Positions 1 through 7,154 of a stretch of DNA of 7,814 nucleotides are shown one piece after another (positions within the stretch are counted from its first letter, which is position 1; each line of letters starts with the position of its first letter). A program made the translations under genes and the position numbers. Source of the stretch: an uncultured Eubacteriales bacterium. Its GTDB lineage: Bacteria; Bacillota; Clostridia; Lachnospirales; Bianqueaceae. Under the pieces are notes generated by a model. That model did not search any database. It was not told where the DNA came from and was given only the letters and a program-made list of their open reading frames with translations. The DNA is taken from the NCBI GenBank assembly GCA_902782895.1, contig CACZPA010000032.1, positions 1 to 7,814 on the forward strand. Reading direction: 5' to 3'.

Positions 1-1680
1 GAGTGGGCGGACGCGCTCGAGGAGATGTGTGAGGGCACACGGCTCGGCATCCCTGCGGTTATCCTGTCCAATGCCCGCAATAATAACGGAGACGTTATCT
101 GGGATGAGAAGTCTGCGACAGAGGGCTATGCGATGTATCCGGAGAACCTCGGCGTAACGGCCGCGGGACAGAGCGATCCGCAGGCTGTCAAGGATTTTGC
201 CGTAGAGAGCTATCGCAATTTCAAGGCCAGCAATATCCGCAAAGGCTACATGTACATGGCGGACTGCGCAACGGATCCGCGCTGGTTCCGCATTCATGAG
301 ACATTCGGTGAGTATCCGCCGGATATCGCGAAGATCATTAAGGAGCTGATCCATACGCATCAGGGAGATCAGCTGGATGAGAACAGTATCTCCATGACGA
401 CGAAACATTTCCCCGGCGGCGGAGCGCGCGAGAACGGCTTTGACCCGCATTATGCGGAGGGCAAATACAATGTCTACCGTACGCCCGGCAGCCTGGAGAA
501 GTATCATATTCCGGGCTTCAAGGCCGCGATCGAAGCAGGCACGACGTCCATGATGCCGTATTACGCGATTCCGAGCGAAGAGAAGTCCGTACCGCCGCAT
601 CCGCCGGTCGACGAGCCTTTTGAGCCGGTCGGAATGGCTTTCAATAAGGCGATCATCACGGATCTGCTGCGGGATAAGCTTGGCTTCAAGGGATATGTCA
701 ATTCGGATTCCGGTATTCTGCAGGGCATGGCATGGGGAGTTGAGGATCTGACGATGGAGCAGCGCATCGCAAAAGCGATCAACGCCGGGACGGATATCAT
801 CGCGGTCAGCGACAAGACAGAGGATGTTATCAGCACGATGAATGCCGGGCTGATCGACGAGAAACGTCTGCACGACGCGCTTTTCGGCCTGCTGTGCGAG
901 CTGTTCCGTCTGGGACTGTTCGAGGATCCGTATTCTCATAAGGAAGAGCTTGCGCTGGCTGGTTCTCCGGAAGGCATGGAGAAGGCCTACAAGGCGCATC
1001 AGGAGTCGGTTACGCTGCTGAAGAACCACGACGGGCTGCTTCCGCTGACCGCGGACAAGCTGGCCGGCAAGAAGGTCTATCTTGCGTTGTTTGAGCAGGA
1101 GGAGACCAAGGGAGCTCCGATGGGCGGCGGCGGACGCAAGCGTGCGGAACAGGAAGAGAAGCTCCGCGCGGCTGCCAAGGAAGCGTTCCCAGAGATCGGC
1201 TGGGTGGACGAAGCCGAGGGAGCGGATATCGCGATCGCGGTTCTGAATCCGCAGAGCGGAAGCTATTTCGCGGCGACGGAAGGATATCTGGATCTTGGCC
1301 TGAACAAGGCAACCGGTATTGATACGGAGAGGCTGGAAGCGATCCGCGCGCAGGTCGGCAAGCTGATCTGCCACGTGAATCTGCCGATGCCGTTCCTCGT
1401 AGGCGAAGTCGAGCCAATGTGCGACGCGCTGACAGCCGGTTACGGAACCTATGTGAAGGCTGCGTTTGACGTGATCTTCGGACGATTTGCTCCGTGCGGA
1501 AAGCTGCCGCTGACGATCGCGGCAGGGCAGGATGTCATCGCGGTCGACGAAAACGCGATCTGTGCCTCGCCGAACGATGTCCCGGGTTACGACAAGAGTC
1601 TCTATATGAACGGCAAGGAATATGCGTTCATCGACGCCGATGGCAATAAGTACATTTATGGATTCGGCCTGACATATTAA
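1..1680 (+). CDS. Glycoside hydrolase family 3 protein (beta-glucosidase-like), 5' end beyond the window
   Basis: The reading frame is open from base 1, so the ATG at 25 is internal and 559 residues of the C-terminal part are visible. GH3 enzymes remove non-reducing-end sugars (often beta-glucose, xylose or GlcNAc) by a retaining mechanism. Visible family marks, numbered from base 1, are a DPRWFRIHETFGEYP block (about residues 92-106; the GH3 consensus is close to EPRWGRxxETFGEDP), TTKHFPGGG (about 133-141; the conserved Lys-His pair of the sugar site) and GYVNSDSG, whose Asp (codon 706-708) sits where the catalytic nucleophile is expected. The second, C-terminal GH3 domain follows (VTLLKNHDGLLPL to GKLPLTI). 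The protein stops at YGFGLTY, where many GH3 enzymes continue into a fibronectin-III-like domain, so that domain is absent. No signal peptide can be judged because the N-terminus is missing. The acid/base residue and substrate cannot be assigned by eye. The gene converges on the minus-strand block and is probably unrelated in regulation. Confidence 0.9.
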   Translation, partial: EWADALEEMCEGTRLGIPAVILSNARNNNGDVIWDEKSATEGYAMYPENLGVTAAGQSDPQAVKDFAVESYRNFKASNIRKGYMYMADCATDPRWFRIHETFGEYPPDIAKIIKELIHTHQGDQLDENSISMTTKHFPGGGARENGFDPHYAEGKYNVYRTPGSLEKYHIPGFKAAIEAGTTSMMPYYAIPSEEKSVPPHPPVDEPFEPVGMAFNKAIITDLLRDKLGFKGYVNSDSGILQGMAWGVEDLTMEQRIAKAINAGTDIIAVSDKTEDVISTMNAGLIDEKRLHDALFGLLCELFRLGLFEDPYSHKEELALAGSPEGMEKAYKAHQESVTLLKNHDGLLPLTADKLAGKKVYLALFEQEETKGAPMGGGGRKRAEQEEKLRAAAKEAFPEIGWVDEAEGADIAIAVLNPQSGSYFAATEGYLDLGLNKATGIDTERLEAIRAQVGKLICHVNLPMPFLVGEVEPMCDALTAGYGTYVKAAFDVIFGRFAPCGKLPLTIAAGQDVIAVDENAICASPNDVPGYDKSLYMNGKEYAFIDADGNKYIYGFGLTY

Positions 1681-1702
1681 TACTTAGCAAAAAACCGTCT
1701 CA

Positions 1703-1735
1703 CTCAAAAGCCCTTTGCTTGCAACAGCTTTTGAG
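1703..1735. terminator. Candidate bidirectional terminator between convergent genes
   Basis: A perfect 9-bp inverted repeat (CTCAAAAGC at 1703-1711, GCTTTTGAG at 1727-1735) encloses a 15-nt loop that contains a nested TTGC/GCAA pair. It lies in the 119-bp gap between the stop of the GH3 gene (1680) and the stop of the alcohol dehydrogenase gene (1800). Read on the minus strand, a run of six T follows about 9 nt after the stem (1689-1694 on the plus strand is A-rich). Read on the plus strand, a GTTTTATT stretch follows after a short C-rich spacer. The T-runs are not immediately adjacent to the stem, so the call is moderate. A weaker 4-bp stem (AGGT/ACCT, 1772-1784) followed by TTTTT could assist termination of the plus-strand gene. 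Nothing else was seen in this gap. Confidence 0.45.
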
Positions 1736-1799
1736 CTCCCCCTGTTTTATTGCTGGTAGTTAATTAGCCCCAGGTCTGGAACCTCTGTTTTTAATTGGT

Positions 1800-3023
1800 T
1801 CAGCCTCGTGCCAGTTCGTAGATCGCCTTCATGTCGTCGCGCAGCAGCGGACGGATGGAGCCGAGAGAAGTCTTGCCGCCGTCAGTGCAGGCTTTCCAGC
1901 ACTTGTCAGCCAGCTCTTCGATCTGGGCGTCTGTCGGATCAATGCCGAGCTCTTTCATGTTGATCGGCATATTGATGGAGTGGAAGAACTCTTCCATCGC
2001 CGCGATACCAGCAAGGCCGATTTCCTTGTCGCAGGCAGCGTCCTTACCGATTTCATAGCCTTCCGGAGCCTTTACACCGGCGACATTGATCGCAAGCTGT
2101 GCAAAGCGTGCGGGACGGCAATCGATCGCGTAACGTGCCCAGCTGCCCCAAACCGCGGTCAGACCGGCGCCATGCGTTACGTCGAACATTCCGCTCAGCT
2201 CATGCTCCAGACGATGGGATTCCCAGCCGCCACCGTCCGTACCGCAGCCGGTGAGGCCATTGTGGGACAGAGAACCGGCCCACATGATCTCGGCGCGAGC
2301 CTGATAATTGGTCGGATCATCAACAAGAATCTGCGCGTTTTTCATAACGACCTTGAGCAGATGCTCCGCGATGCCGTCTGTCAGCTCCAGCGTCGGATCG
2401 GTTTTGCACAGATAACGCTCCAGCGTATGCATCATAATGTCGGAAGCGCCTGCAGCTGTCTGATAAGCAGGCAGTGTCATGGTCAGCTCCGGATTCATAA
2501 TCGCGAAACGCGGACGGCCGTACTCGGTATTGCAGCCGCGCTTGATGCCGCCGTCTTCATTGGTGATAACAGAGCTGTTGCTCATTTCAGAACCGGTCGC
2601 GGCGATCGTCAGAATAACGCCGACAGGAGCACGGGCAGTCGGGACACGCTTGAACGCGTAGAAATCCCACACATCGCCTTCATTCGCAAGACCGTAACCG
2701 ATGGCCTTAGCGGAATCGATAACGGAACCGCCGCCGACAGCAAGGATGAAATCCACGCCTTCCTTGCGGCAAAGCTCAATACCTTCATAAACCTTGGAAA
2801 GATGCGGGTTCGGAACGACGCCGCCAAGTTCAACGTAAGCAATGCCGGCTTCGTCAAGTGACTTTTTGACACGATCGAGCAGACCGGAACGGATGACGGA
2901 TCCGCTGCCGTAATGAACCAGAACCTTGCTGCATTTCTGTTCTTTAACCAGTTGGCCGACCTGATTCTCCGTGCCCTTGCCAAAGTATACCCGGGTTGGT
3001 GTGTTATACAGGAAATTCTCCAT
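1800..3023 (-). CDS. Iron-containing alcohol dehydrogenase (butanol dehydrogenase/YqhD type)
   Basis: This 407-residue protein has the full length of group III, metal-dependent alcohol dehydrogenases, which interconvert aldehydes/ketones and alcohols with NAD(P)H in the cytoplasm. The N-terminus MENFLYNTPTRVYFGKG is typical of the BDH branch. The cofactor-binding GGGSVIDSAK lies at residues 97-106. The expected metal ligands are present as D195 and H199 (ASDIMMHTLERY) and as H270 and H284 (ESHRLEHELSGMFDVTHG). The 14-residue spacing between the two last histidines matches that in E. coli YqhD. The ATG at 3023 is preceded by GAAAGGGG at 8-nt spacing. It starts 22 nt after the HAD gene stops, so the two are probably one transcript. 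Family members act on butyraldehyde, other short aldehydes or methylglyoxal-like compounds; the actual substrate cannot be read from the sequence. No damage or missing residue is seen. Confidence 0.93.
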   Translation of the reverse strand: MENFLYNTPTRVYFGKGTENQVGQLVKEQKCSKVLVHYGSGSVIRSGLLDRVKKSLDEAGIAYVELGGVVPNPHLSKVYEGIELCRKEGVDFILAVGGGSVIDSAKAIGYGLANEGDVWDFYAFKRVPTARAPVGVILTIAATGSEMSNSSVITNEDGGIKRGCNTEYGRPRFAIMNPELTMTLPAYQTAAGASDIMMHTLERYLCKTDPTLELTDGIAEHLLKVVMKNAQILVDDPTNYQARAEIMWAGSLSHNGLTGCGTDGGGWESHRLEHELSGMFDVTHGAGLTAVWGSWARYAIDCRPARFAQLAINVAGVKAPEGYEIGKDAACDKEIGLAGIAAMEEFFHSINMPINMKELGIDPTDAQIEELADKCWKACTDGGKTSLGSIRPLLRDDMKAIYELARG

Positions 3024-3045
3024 CTTGTGTACCCCTTTCTATGTT

Positions 3046-3900
3046 TTATTCGTTCTTGTCGAAATTATTCTCGAATCTGTCGAGCAGCTCCTTCTGGCAT
3101 TCGCTGTATTTGCCTGCCAGGAAGATGTCAAAATACTTGTCGTGGAATTCATTCCAGCTTTCCTTCTCATGACGGGTCAGAATCGGGTAGTACCAGACAC
3201 CGTTTTCGGCGGCAGCGTCAACATCCGGATAGGCATCGCCCATCATCAGGATGTCCTCTTTGCCGTATCCCTTGGTCAGCATGCGAGCGATGCAGGCGTT
3301 CTTGGAACCGATCTCCTGGCTCGTGATGACATCGACGTATTTGATCAGATCATGATCCGACCATTCCTTTACGATAGCAGCCATGTTGGAGCTGGAGATG
3401 ATCGCGATATCGCACTTGCCCTTGGCATATTCCAGAGCTTCGCGGGCGCCTTTATACGGGGGCTTGTCCGCAGAGGTAATGGATTCGATGCGCTTATTGA
3501 GCTCAACAGACCACTCGTAAGCCTTTTTCAGCAGCGGAGAATCATTGTGCTGTATCTCTTCGGCCAAAGCCTTGTTGGAAATCTTACCTTCAGCGACCCA
3601 ATCGCAATAAACCTTGAAATCGTCCGGATCCAGCGTGATCCAGCCGCGATTCTCACAGCGGCGCAGCATCTCTTCCAGCGCGATGAAACGGTTGACGCCG
3701 CGGCTCTTTTCAAACAGGTTGATGGCATCCCAGACCTTCTGAACCTCGTCCGCTTTGTCGTTCAGGCCCCAGAGATCAATGAAGCTCGCGCCATGGCAGC
3801 GGCGATGCTTTACATTCATCGCGTCGATCATGGTACCGTCCGAATCGATGCAGATGACCTTGTCGTGTTTCTTTACAAAATTTTCCAGTGAATAGTCCAT
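3046..3900 (-). CDS. HAD-family hydrolase (phosphatase-like)
   Basis: This 284-residue soluble protein carries all four haloacid dehalogenase motifs: motif I CIDSDGT with nucleophile D19 and acid/base D21; motif II as IISSSN (S169-S171); the motif III lysine K200 in EIGSKNAC; and motif IV MMGDAYPDVD (D222, D226). A large helical cap (about residues 30-145) lies between motifs I and II, as in C1-cap phosphatases and phosphoglycolate phosphatase relatives. The likely reaction is hydrolysis of a small phosphate ester, but the substrate is unknown. The start at 3900 is supported by AAAGGAG at 3908-3914, 7 nt upstream, and by a promoter at 3931-3939. It precedes the alcohol dehydrogenase gene by 22 nt, suggesting a two-gene unit. 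The C-terminal 40 residues, rich in charged and aromatic residues, extend beyond the core fold. It could equally be a housekeeping or detoxifying phosphatase with no tie to the upstream methyl-transfer genes. Confidence 0.88.
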   Translation of the reverse strand: MDYSLENFVKKHDKVICIDSDGTMIDAMNVKHRRCHGASFIDLWGLNDKADEVQKVWDAINLFEKSRGVNRFIALEEMLRRCENRGWITLDPDDFKVYCDWVAEGKISNKALAEEIQHNDSPLLKKAYEWSVELNKRIESITSADKPPYKGAREALEYAKGKCDIAIISSSNMAAIVKEWSDHDLIKYVDVITSQEIGSKNACIARMLTKGYGKEDILMMGDAYPDVDAAAENGVWYYPILTRHEKESWNEFHDKYFDIFLAGKYSECQKELLDRFENNFDKNE

Positions 3901-3907
3901 TGTGTTT

Positions 3908-3914
3908 CTCCTTT
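3908..3914 (-). promoter_or_regulatory. Ribosome binding site of the HAD gene
   Basis: AAAGGAG on the minus strand, 7 nt before the ATG at 3900. It fixes the start of the HAD protein and is one of the strongest Shine-Dalgarno matches in the window. Confidence 0.8.
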
Positions 3915-3930
3915 ACATGTCTCTTATATG

Positions 3931-3939
3931 ATTATAACA
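3931..3939 (-). promoter_or_regulatory. Extended -10 promoter upstream of the HAD/alcohol dehydrogenase pair
   Basis: On the minus strand the sequence reads TGTTATAAT, a perfect TATAAT preceded by the TGn element of extended -10 promoters. A -35 at the usual 17-nt spacing is poor (TGTACT), which fits an extended -10 promoter that depends little on its -35 box. The region is much more AT-rich than the flanking genes. Transcription would start near 3924 and leave a leader of about 24 nt containing the AAAGGAG site. This implies that the HAD and alcohol dehydrogenase genes can be transcribed independently of the upstream methyltransferase operon. Confidence 0.6.
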
Positions 3940-3978
3940 TATTTGACTTAAATAGTACAGACAGGCAGTCTGAGAAAA

Positions 3979-4530
3979 TCAAAAATAGATCATGGAAAAG
4001 TAGGTAACCGTGTTGACACCGTTAATGTAATGAATATCGAGTATCTTGGACAGGCTCATGACATTGATGCCGGTGGATTCCATGGAACGGCGCATTTTGT
4101 CGGGAAAACGGCAGGGCGCGTCAGGATAGGTGCATTTTTTACAGATACTGCACCCGCCCGCGTCACACAGCTCGTGAGGAGCGGGCTCATCTTTCAAAAA
4201 GGTCGCGAAAGCATCGTCGAGCTCGGCATGTTTTTTGCGGCCTTCGCTCATGCCTTCGATATCGTACGAATCCTCCAGTTCGTGTACGGTCGTGTAGACG
4301 AAGGCGTTTGAATAGTCCATAAAATGCGCCTTCAGCTCTTCAAACGTCCCGCAGCCCGGCGGGCAGGCCCAGGTACGGCCATACTGTCCGCAGTAGTTTT
4401 TTTCGCAGGCGCCCCTTGTCGCGAGATCAAAAGGAATATCCTTAGTATCCATAAAGCCGGATTCATGGATGGGCCATGGCTGCAGGACTTTGTCAGCCGC
4501 AAAGGCCTCAATTCTGTCACGGAGACTCAT
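3979..4530 (-). CDS. DUF2284 cysteine-rich putative metal/iron-sulfur-binding protein
   Basis: This 183-residue protein has nine cysteines in two groups. The first is C42-X4-C47-X8-C56-X3-C60, including the phrase WACPPGCG. The second is ferredoxin-like: C122-X4-C127-X2-C130-X2-C133-X6-C140, including CSICKKC. This arrangement and the TWACPPGC phrase are characteristic of the DUF2284 family (predicted metal-binding). No biochemical function is securely established for that family as far as I know. No signal peptide or membrane segment is visible. The start codon overlaps the stop of the RACo-like gene (ATGA, 4527-4530), so translation is almost certainly coupled. That supports a role with the corrinoid activator, for example as an iron-sulfur electron carrier or metal-site partner (inference). 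It is the last gene of the tight cluster; 78 bp follow before the HAD gene. Confidence 0.87.
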   Translation of the reverse strand: MSLRDRIEAFAADKVLQPWPIHESGFMDTKDIPFDLATRGACEKNYCGQYGRTWACPPGCGTFEELKAHFMDYSNAFVYTTVHELEDSYDIEGMSEGRKKHAELDDAFATFLKDEPAPHELCDAGGCSICKKCTYPDAPCRFPDKMRRSMESTGINVMSLSKILDIHYINGVNTVTYFSMIYF

Positions 4531-6020
4531 TCTTCATCCTCCTCACTGCCAAACAGCATGTTGTCAATAAAAGCTTCGTTGAATACAGGGCTCAGGTTCA
4601 GTTCGATGACCGTGCAGGCAGACGCGATCTGCCGCGCGGTCTCGAGCTTTGAATCATCTGCCAGACAGACGCACGCCGCGTGCAGAGCGCTGTTGCCAAT
4701 ACTCTCGATATTCCTGCCAAGATCCGGCGGAAGCAGACCGATCGCGAAGGCACTCTGTGTATTCAGATAGAATCCGAGGCCTCCGGCGATCTTTACCTGA
4801 CTGACCGCATCCGGCGTGATCCCGGCAGAATCGGCTAAAGCAAGGATGCCCGCCGCGACAGCGCTCTTAGCAAGCTGAACCTGACGGATATCCGCCTGTG
4901 TCAGCGTAACTGGCGTACCGGGAATCGTATAGGGAGAAGCGAGCCGTCCGGTCATATCCAGTTCTCCGGTCAGGAGCAGCAGTGCGCAGAGATCGATGAG
5001 CCCGCATCCGCACAGACCGACCGGTTCCTTATTCTGAATCGTCGTGTAGGTGACTGACTGCCTGCCGTCACGCATGACCAGACTGACATGATCGACAGCA
5101 CCTGGAATCCCGCCGACACCGCAGGAGATATTCGCGCCTTCAAGCGCCGGTCCGGCGGCGGTGGAAGCGGCATAAAACTTATTGTTGACGGCGAGGATCA
5201 TCTCTCCGTTTGTTCCGATATCGAGCAGCAGACGCGGCGCGCTGTCGGGTTTTTCAAAACCGGTGACGAGTGCTCCTCCGACAATATCCGCGCCGATAAA
5301 CGCCGACGCACAAGGCATGGTTAGGACTTTGCCGACCGGGAGACCGAGCTCCTCGCCTGTACGTGTCTGGATATCTGTAAACGCCGGTGTAAACGGATAC
5401 TGTCCCATTCCTTCCGGGGATACCCCGAGAAAAAGATGCAGCATCGTTGTGTTACCAGTCGCGATCAGGGTTTCGGGCGCGGCACTGGCAGGAACAGCGT
5501 CTGTCAGCTGCTGCAGAAGCGTGCGGACGGACTGCAGCAGGACGTTCTGCAGATTCTGCAGATTTCCCTGTTTCGCGGAAGTGATCCGGGTCATGACGTC
5601 TGCGCCGTAGCTGCGCTGCGGGTTCAATGCGGATGCGGTCCGCAGCACCTCGCCGGTATCCAGATCCACAAGCGCCATCGCAAGGGTGGTGGTGCCGATA
5701 TCAAGCGCAGTCCCGGTGCGGAGAGGCATTTTTGCGGAATCTCCGGCAGCCGGATCCGCTGCAAAATTCGTCAGACCGGTTCCATCCGAATCCGGGACAG
5801 AGATCACAGCGCCGGCATCCGTACAGATCGCCTGGCAGGCTAACATATATCCATCCGGGTCCGCCTGCGTGGACAATGCCCCCGAGAGAAGCCGTACTTT
5901 ACATTTGCCGCAGACGCCGCGTCCACCGCAGGCAGCCGGCAGCTCCACACCTTTTTGCCGCAGGAAAACAAGCAGATTGCTTCCCGCGGCTTCTTTTGGT
6001 ACAGTAACAACAGTACTCAT
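4527..6020 (-). CDS. RACo-like corrinoid activation protein ([2Fe-2S] ferredoxin plus ASKHA ATPase-type domain)
   Basis: Such proteins use ATP and a low-potential electron to reduce inactive Co(II) corrinoid proteins back to Co(I), sustaining methyl transfer in the cytoplasm. The 497-residue product starts with a ferredoxin domain binding [2Fe-2S] through C31-X5-C37-X2-C40-X21-C62 (CGGRGVCGKC...LAC). An ASKHA-type fold follows: phosphate loop ALDIGTTTLA (about 105-114), NPQRSYGADVMTRI (133-146), ATGNTTMLHL (187-196), a second loop LLLDIGTNGEM (264-274) and VKIAGGLGFYLN near the C-terminus. This matches the RACo/DUF4445 family. The frame stays open to 6305, but the start is placed at the ATG at 6020: it overlaps the upstream stop as ATGA, and the ferredoxin domain begins right after it. 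No good Shine-Dalgarno lies close (GAGGAAA is 16 nt away), so re-initiation after the UroD gene is likely. At 497 residues it is shorter than characterised RACo proteins (roughly 600 or more). Confidence 0.9.
   Translation of the reverse strand: MSTVVTVPKEAAGSNLLVFLRQKGVELPAACGGRGVCGKCKVRLLSGALSTQADPDGYMLACQAICTDAGAVISVPDSDGTGLTNFAADPAAGDSAKMPLRTGTALDIGTTTLAMALVDLDTGEVLRTASALNPQRSYGADVMTRITSAKQGNLQNLQNVLLQSVRTLLQQLTDAVPASAAPETLIATGNTTMLHLFLGVSPEGMGQYPFTPAFTDIQTRTGEELGLPVGKVLTMPCASAFIGADIVGGALVTGFEKPDSAPRLLLDIGTNGEMILAVNNKFYAASTAAGPALEGANISCGVGGIPGAVDHVSLVMRDGRQSVTYTTIQNKEPVGLCGCGLIDLCALLLLTGELDMTGRLASPYTIPGTPVTLTQADIRQVQLAKSAVAAGILALADSAGITPDAVSQVKIAGGLGFYLNTQSAFAIGLLPPDLGRNIESIGNSALHAACVCLADDSKLETARQIASACTVIELNLSPVFNEAFIDNMLFGSEEDEE
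4538..4544 (-). promoter_or_regulatory. Ribosome binding site of the DUF2284 gene inside the RACo-like coding end
   Basis: GAGGAGG on the minus strand, 7 nt before the ATG at 4530. It lies entirely within the last codons of the RACo-like gene and is read there as part of an acidic EEDEE tail. It supports the 4530 start and tight translational coupling. Confidence 0.8.
5545..5562 (-). repeat. In-frame 9-bp tandem duplication in the RACo-like gene
   Basis: The plus-strand 9-mer TTCTGCAGA occurs twice head to tail, adding an Asn-Leu-Gln repeat at about residues 153-158 of the RACo-like protein. Four CTGCAG hexamers lie between 5511 and 5561. The encoded segment is a Leu/Gln-rich helix. It is probably a small slippage product without function. 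Confidence 0.6.
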
Positions 6021-7141
6021 ATTTTCAGTTTCTTGATTTCCTCTGCGTAATACTGGACCAGCTCGAACTTGGTGCCGGGCATCAGACGATGATCCGGGCA
6101 GGGCAGATAGCCGCCTTCCATAGCCAGCGGACGGATCCGCTCCAGTTCTTTGTCCACAGCGGCCTTGTCTTCGCGAAGAGCCAGTTTGTTGAAACCGCCT
6201 ACGCCAAGCTGGCCTTTGCCGAGCTTGCGGCGGGCGGGTCCGAATTGATCGCCCCAGGTTCCGACTTCGATAGGGAAGAGGACATTGACGCCGTTGTCGA
6301 GCCAAAGCTGCTGCAGATCGCGCGTCACACCATCGCAGTCCAGAGAAATGATATCGATCCCATAGGAGTGCAGCAATTCGTTGCGCTTGGCGTAATGCTT
6401 GGCGCAGTATTTTTCAATGATCTTCGGGTTCAGCAGCGGTCCGGAGTTGAAGCAGATATCCTCCCAGTAATGCGCGAAATCAAAGTGCGCGCCGGTTTCC
6501 AGGACGGCCTTGGTGCACTGATACTGTAGCTCTGCGAACGTGTCGATAATGTCGCCGAAAAGCTCTTCGTCTTCGTCATACAGCAGATAGCTCATCCCGA
6601 CGACGGATTCCATCGAACGGATCGTGCCGATTGTGGAACCGACGCCCAGACCGACCGGATAATCCAGCTTATCATAGACTTCGGTATTGAAGGTTTTCAG
6701 GTATTCATAGTTGATCCGTTCCGGGCTGAACTGCATCTTTGGTTTGTACAGCGTCTCAAAGGCTTCCCGGTCTTTCAGCAGATAATCGTCTTCGGCGGGA
6801 ATCGACACAACACCCGGGGAGATGCGTTGGATCAGACCGTCGCCGTTGAGCGTTCTTTTCGTGCCGTCCGGGAAGACCTCGAGCACTTTTTCTTCAAATG
6901 CGGGGAAGAGGCTGTTTTTCGGGCTGTAGCGCGGTGTCCAGTCAAAATCCCAGCCGATCAGCTTATCGAGCTCTTTGTCGACCGGATTGCCGTCGCTCCA
7001 GCCTTTGGAAAGCTCGACAGGGATTTTGCCAAGCGCTGCCCATTCTGCCAGCAGCTCGCGCCAGTATCCGAAATGCACGGCAGGGAAACGGTCTACGGAT
7101 TTATAGTGCAATATGTTCATTGCACGTTCACGGTTTGTCAT
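6017..7141 (-). CDS. Uroporphyrinogen decarboxylase (URO-D) family protein, probable corrinoid-linked methyltransferase
   Basis: This 374-residue, full-length member of the URO-D superfamily (TIM-barrel) belongs to the anaerobe branch rather than to heme-biosynthetic HemE, because the HemE N-terminal signature (RPxWxMRQAGRY) is absent. Recognisable landmarks are HYWEDICFNSGPLLNP (about 224-239), DIISLDCDGVTRDLQQLW (263-280), VNVLFPIEVGTWGD (285-298) and the C-terminal GGYLPCPDHRLMPGTKFE (343-360), which is typical of this branch. Where MtaA/MtbA-type enzymes have His-X-Cys, this protein has Leu-Asp-Cys-Asp-Gly (C269), and near the end Cys-Pro-Asp-His (C348, H351), so any metal site is different. 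Relatives are found with corrinoid proteins and are believed to transfer methyl groups; the substrate is unknown. The ATG at 7141 has AAAGGA at about 7-nt spacing, 12 nt after the upstream gene stops. Its own stop overlaps the RACo-like start (ATGA). Confidence 0.9.
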   Translation of the reverse strand: MTNRERAMNILHYKSVDRFPAVHFGYWRELLAEWAALGKIPVELSKGWSDGNPVDKELDKLIGWDFDWTPRYSPKNSLFPAFEEKVLEVFPDGTKRTLNGDGLIQRISPGVVSIPAEDDYLLKDREAFETLYKPKMQFSPERINYEYLKTFNTEVYDKLDYPVGLGVGSTIGTIRSMESVVGMSYLLYDEDEELFGDIIDTFAELQYQCTKAVLETGAHFDFAHYWEDICFNSGPLLNPKIIEKYCAKHYAKRNELLHSYGIDIISLDCDGVTRDLQQLWLDNGVNVLFPIEVGTWGDQFGPARRKLGKGQLGVGGFNKLALREDKAAVDKELERIRPLAMEGGYLPCPDHRLMPGTKFELVQYYAEEIKKLKI

Positions 7142-7148
7142 GATAGAG

Positions 7149-7154
7149 TCCTTT
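7149..7154 (-). promoter_or_regulatory. Ribosome binding site of the second UroD-family gene
   Basis: AAAGGA on the minus strand, starting within the stop codon of the upstream UroD gene and 7 nt before the ATG at 7141. It supports that start in a gap of only 12 nt. Confidence 0.7.

Noticed and set aside
25..27. ATG as the start of the GH3 gene
   Set aside because: The frame is open upstream to base 1 and the protein lacks the N-terminal part of the GH3 barrel, so the true start is off the window.
1980..2861. Long plus-strand open frame opposite the alcohol dehydrogenase
   Set aside because: It is antisense to a complete, motif-bearing enzyme, has no recognisable domain, and is explained by the codon bias of GC-rich genes.
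2971..3891. 306-residue plus-strand open frame opposite the HAD gene
   Set aside because: It is a mirror of the HAD coding sequence with no family signature; the minus-strand gene has all HAD motifs and a strong ribosome binding site.
3958..3972. Hairpin CAGAC/GTCTG as a terminator of the DUF2284 operon
   Set aside because: The stem is only 5 bp and no T-run follows on either strand.
6021..6305. N-terminal extension of the RACo-like reading frame up to 6305
   Set aside because: It overlaps the UroD coding region out of frame, encodes an Arg/Pro/Gln-rich low-quality sequence, and the ferredoxin domain begins cleanly at the ATG at 6020, which forms an ATGA overlap.
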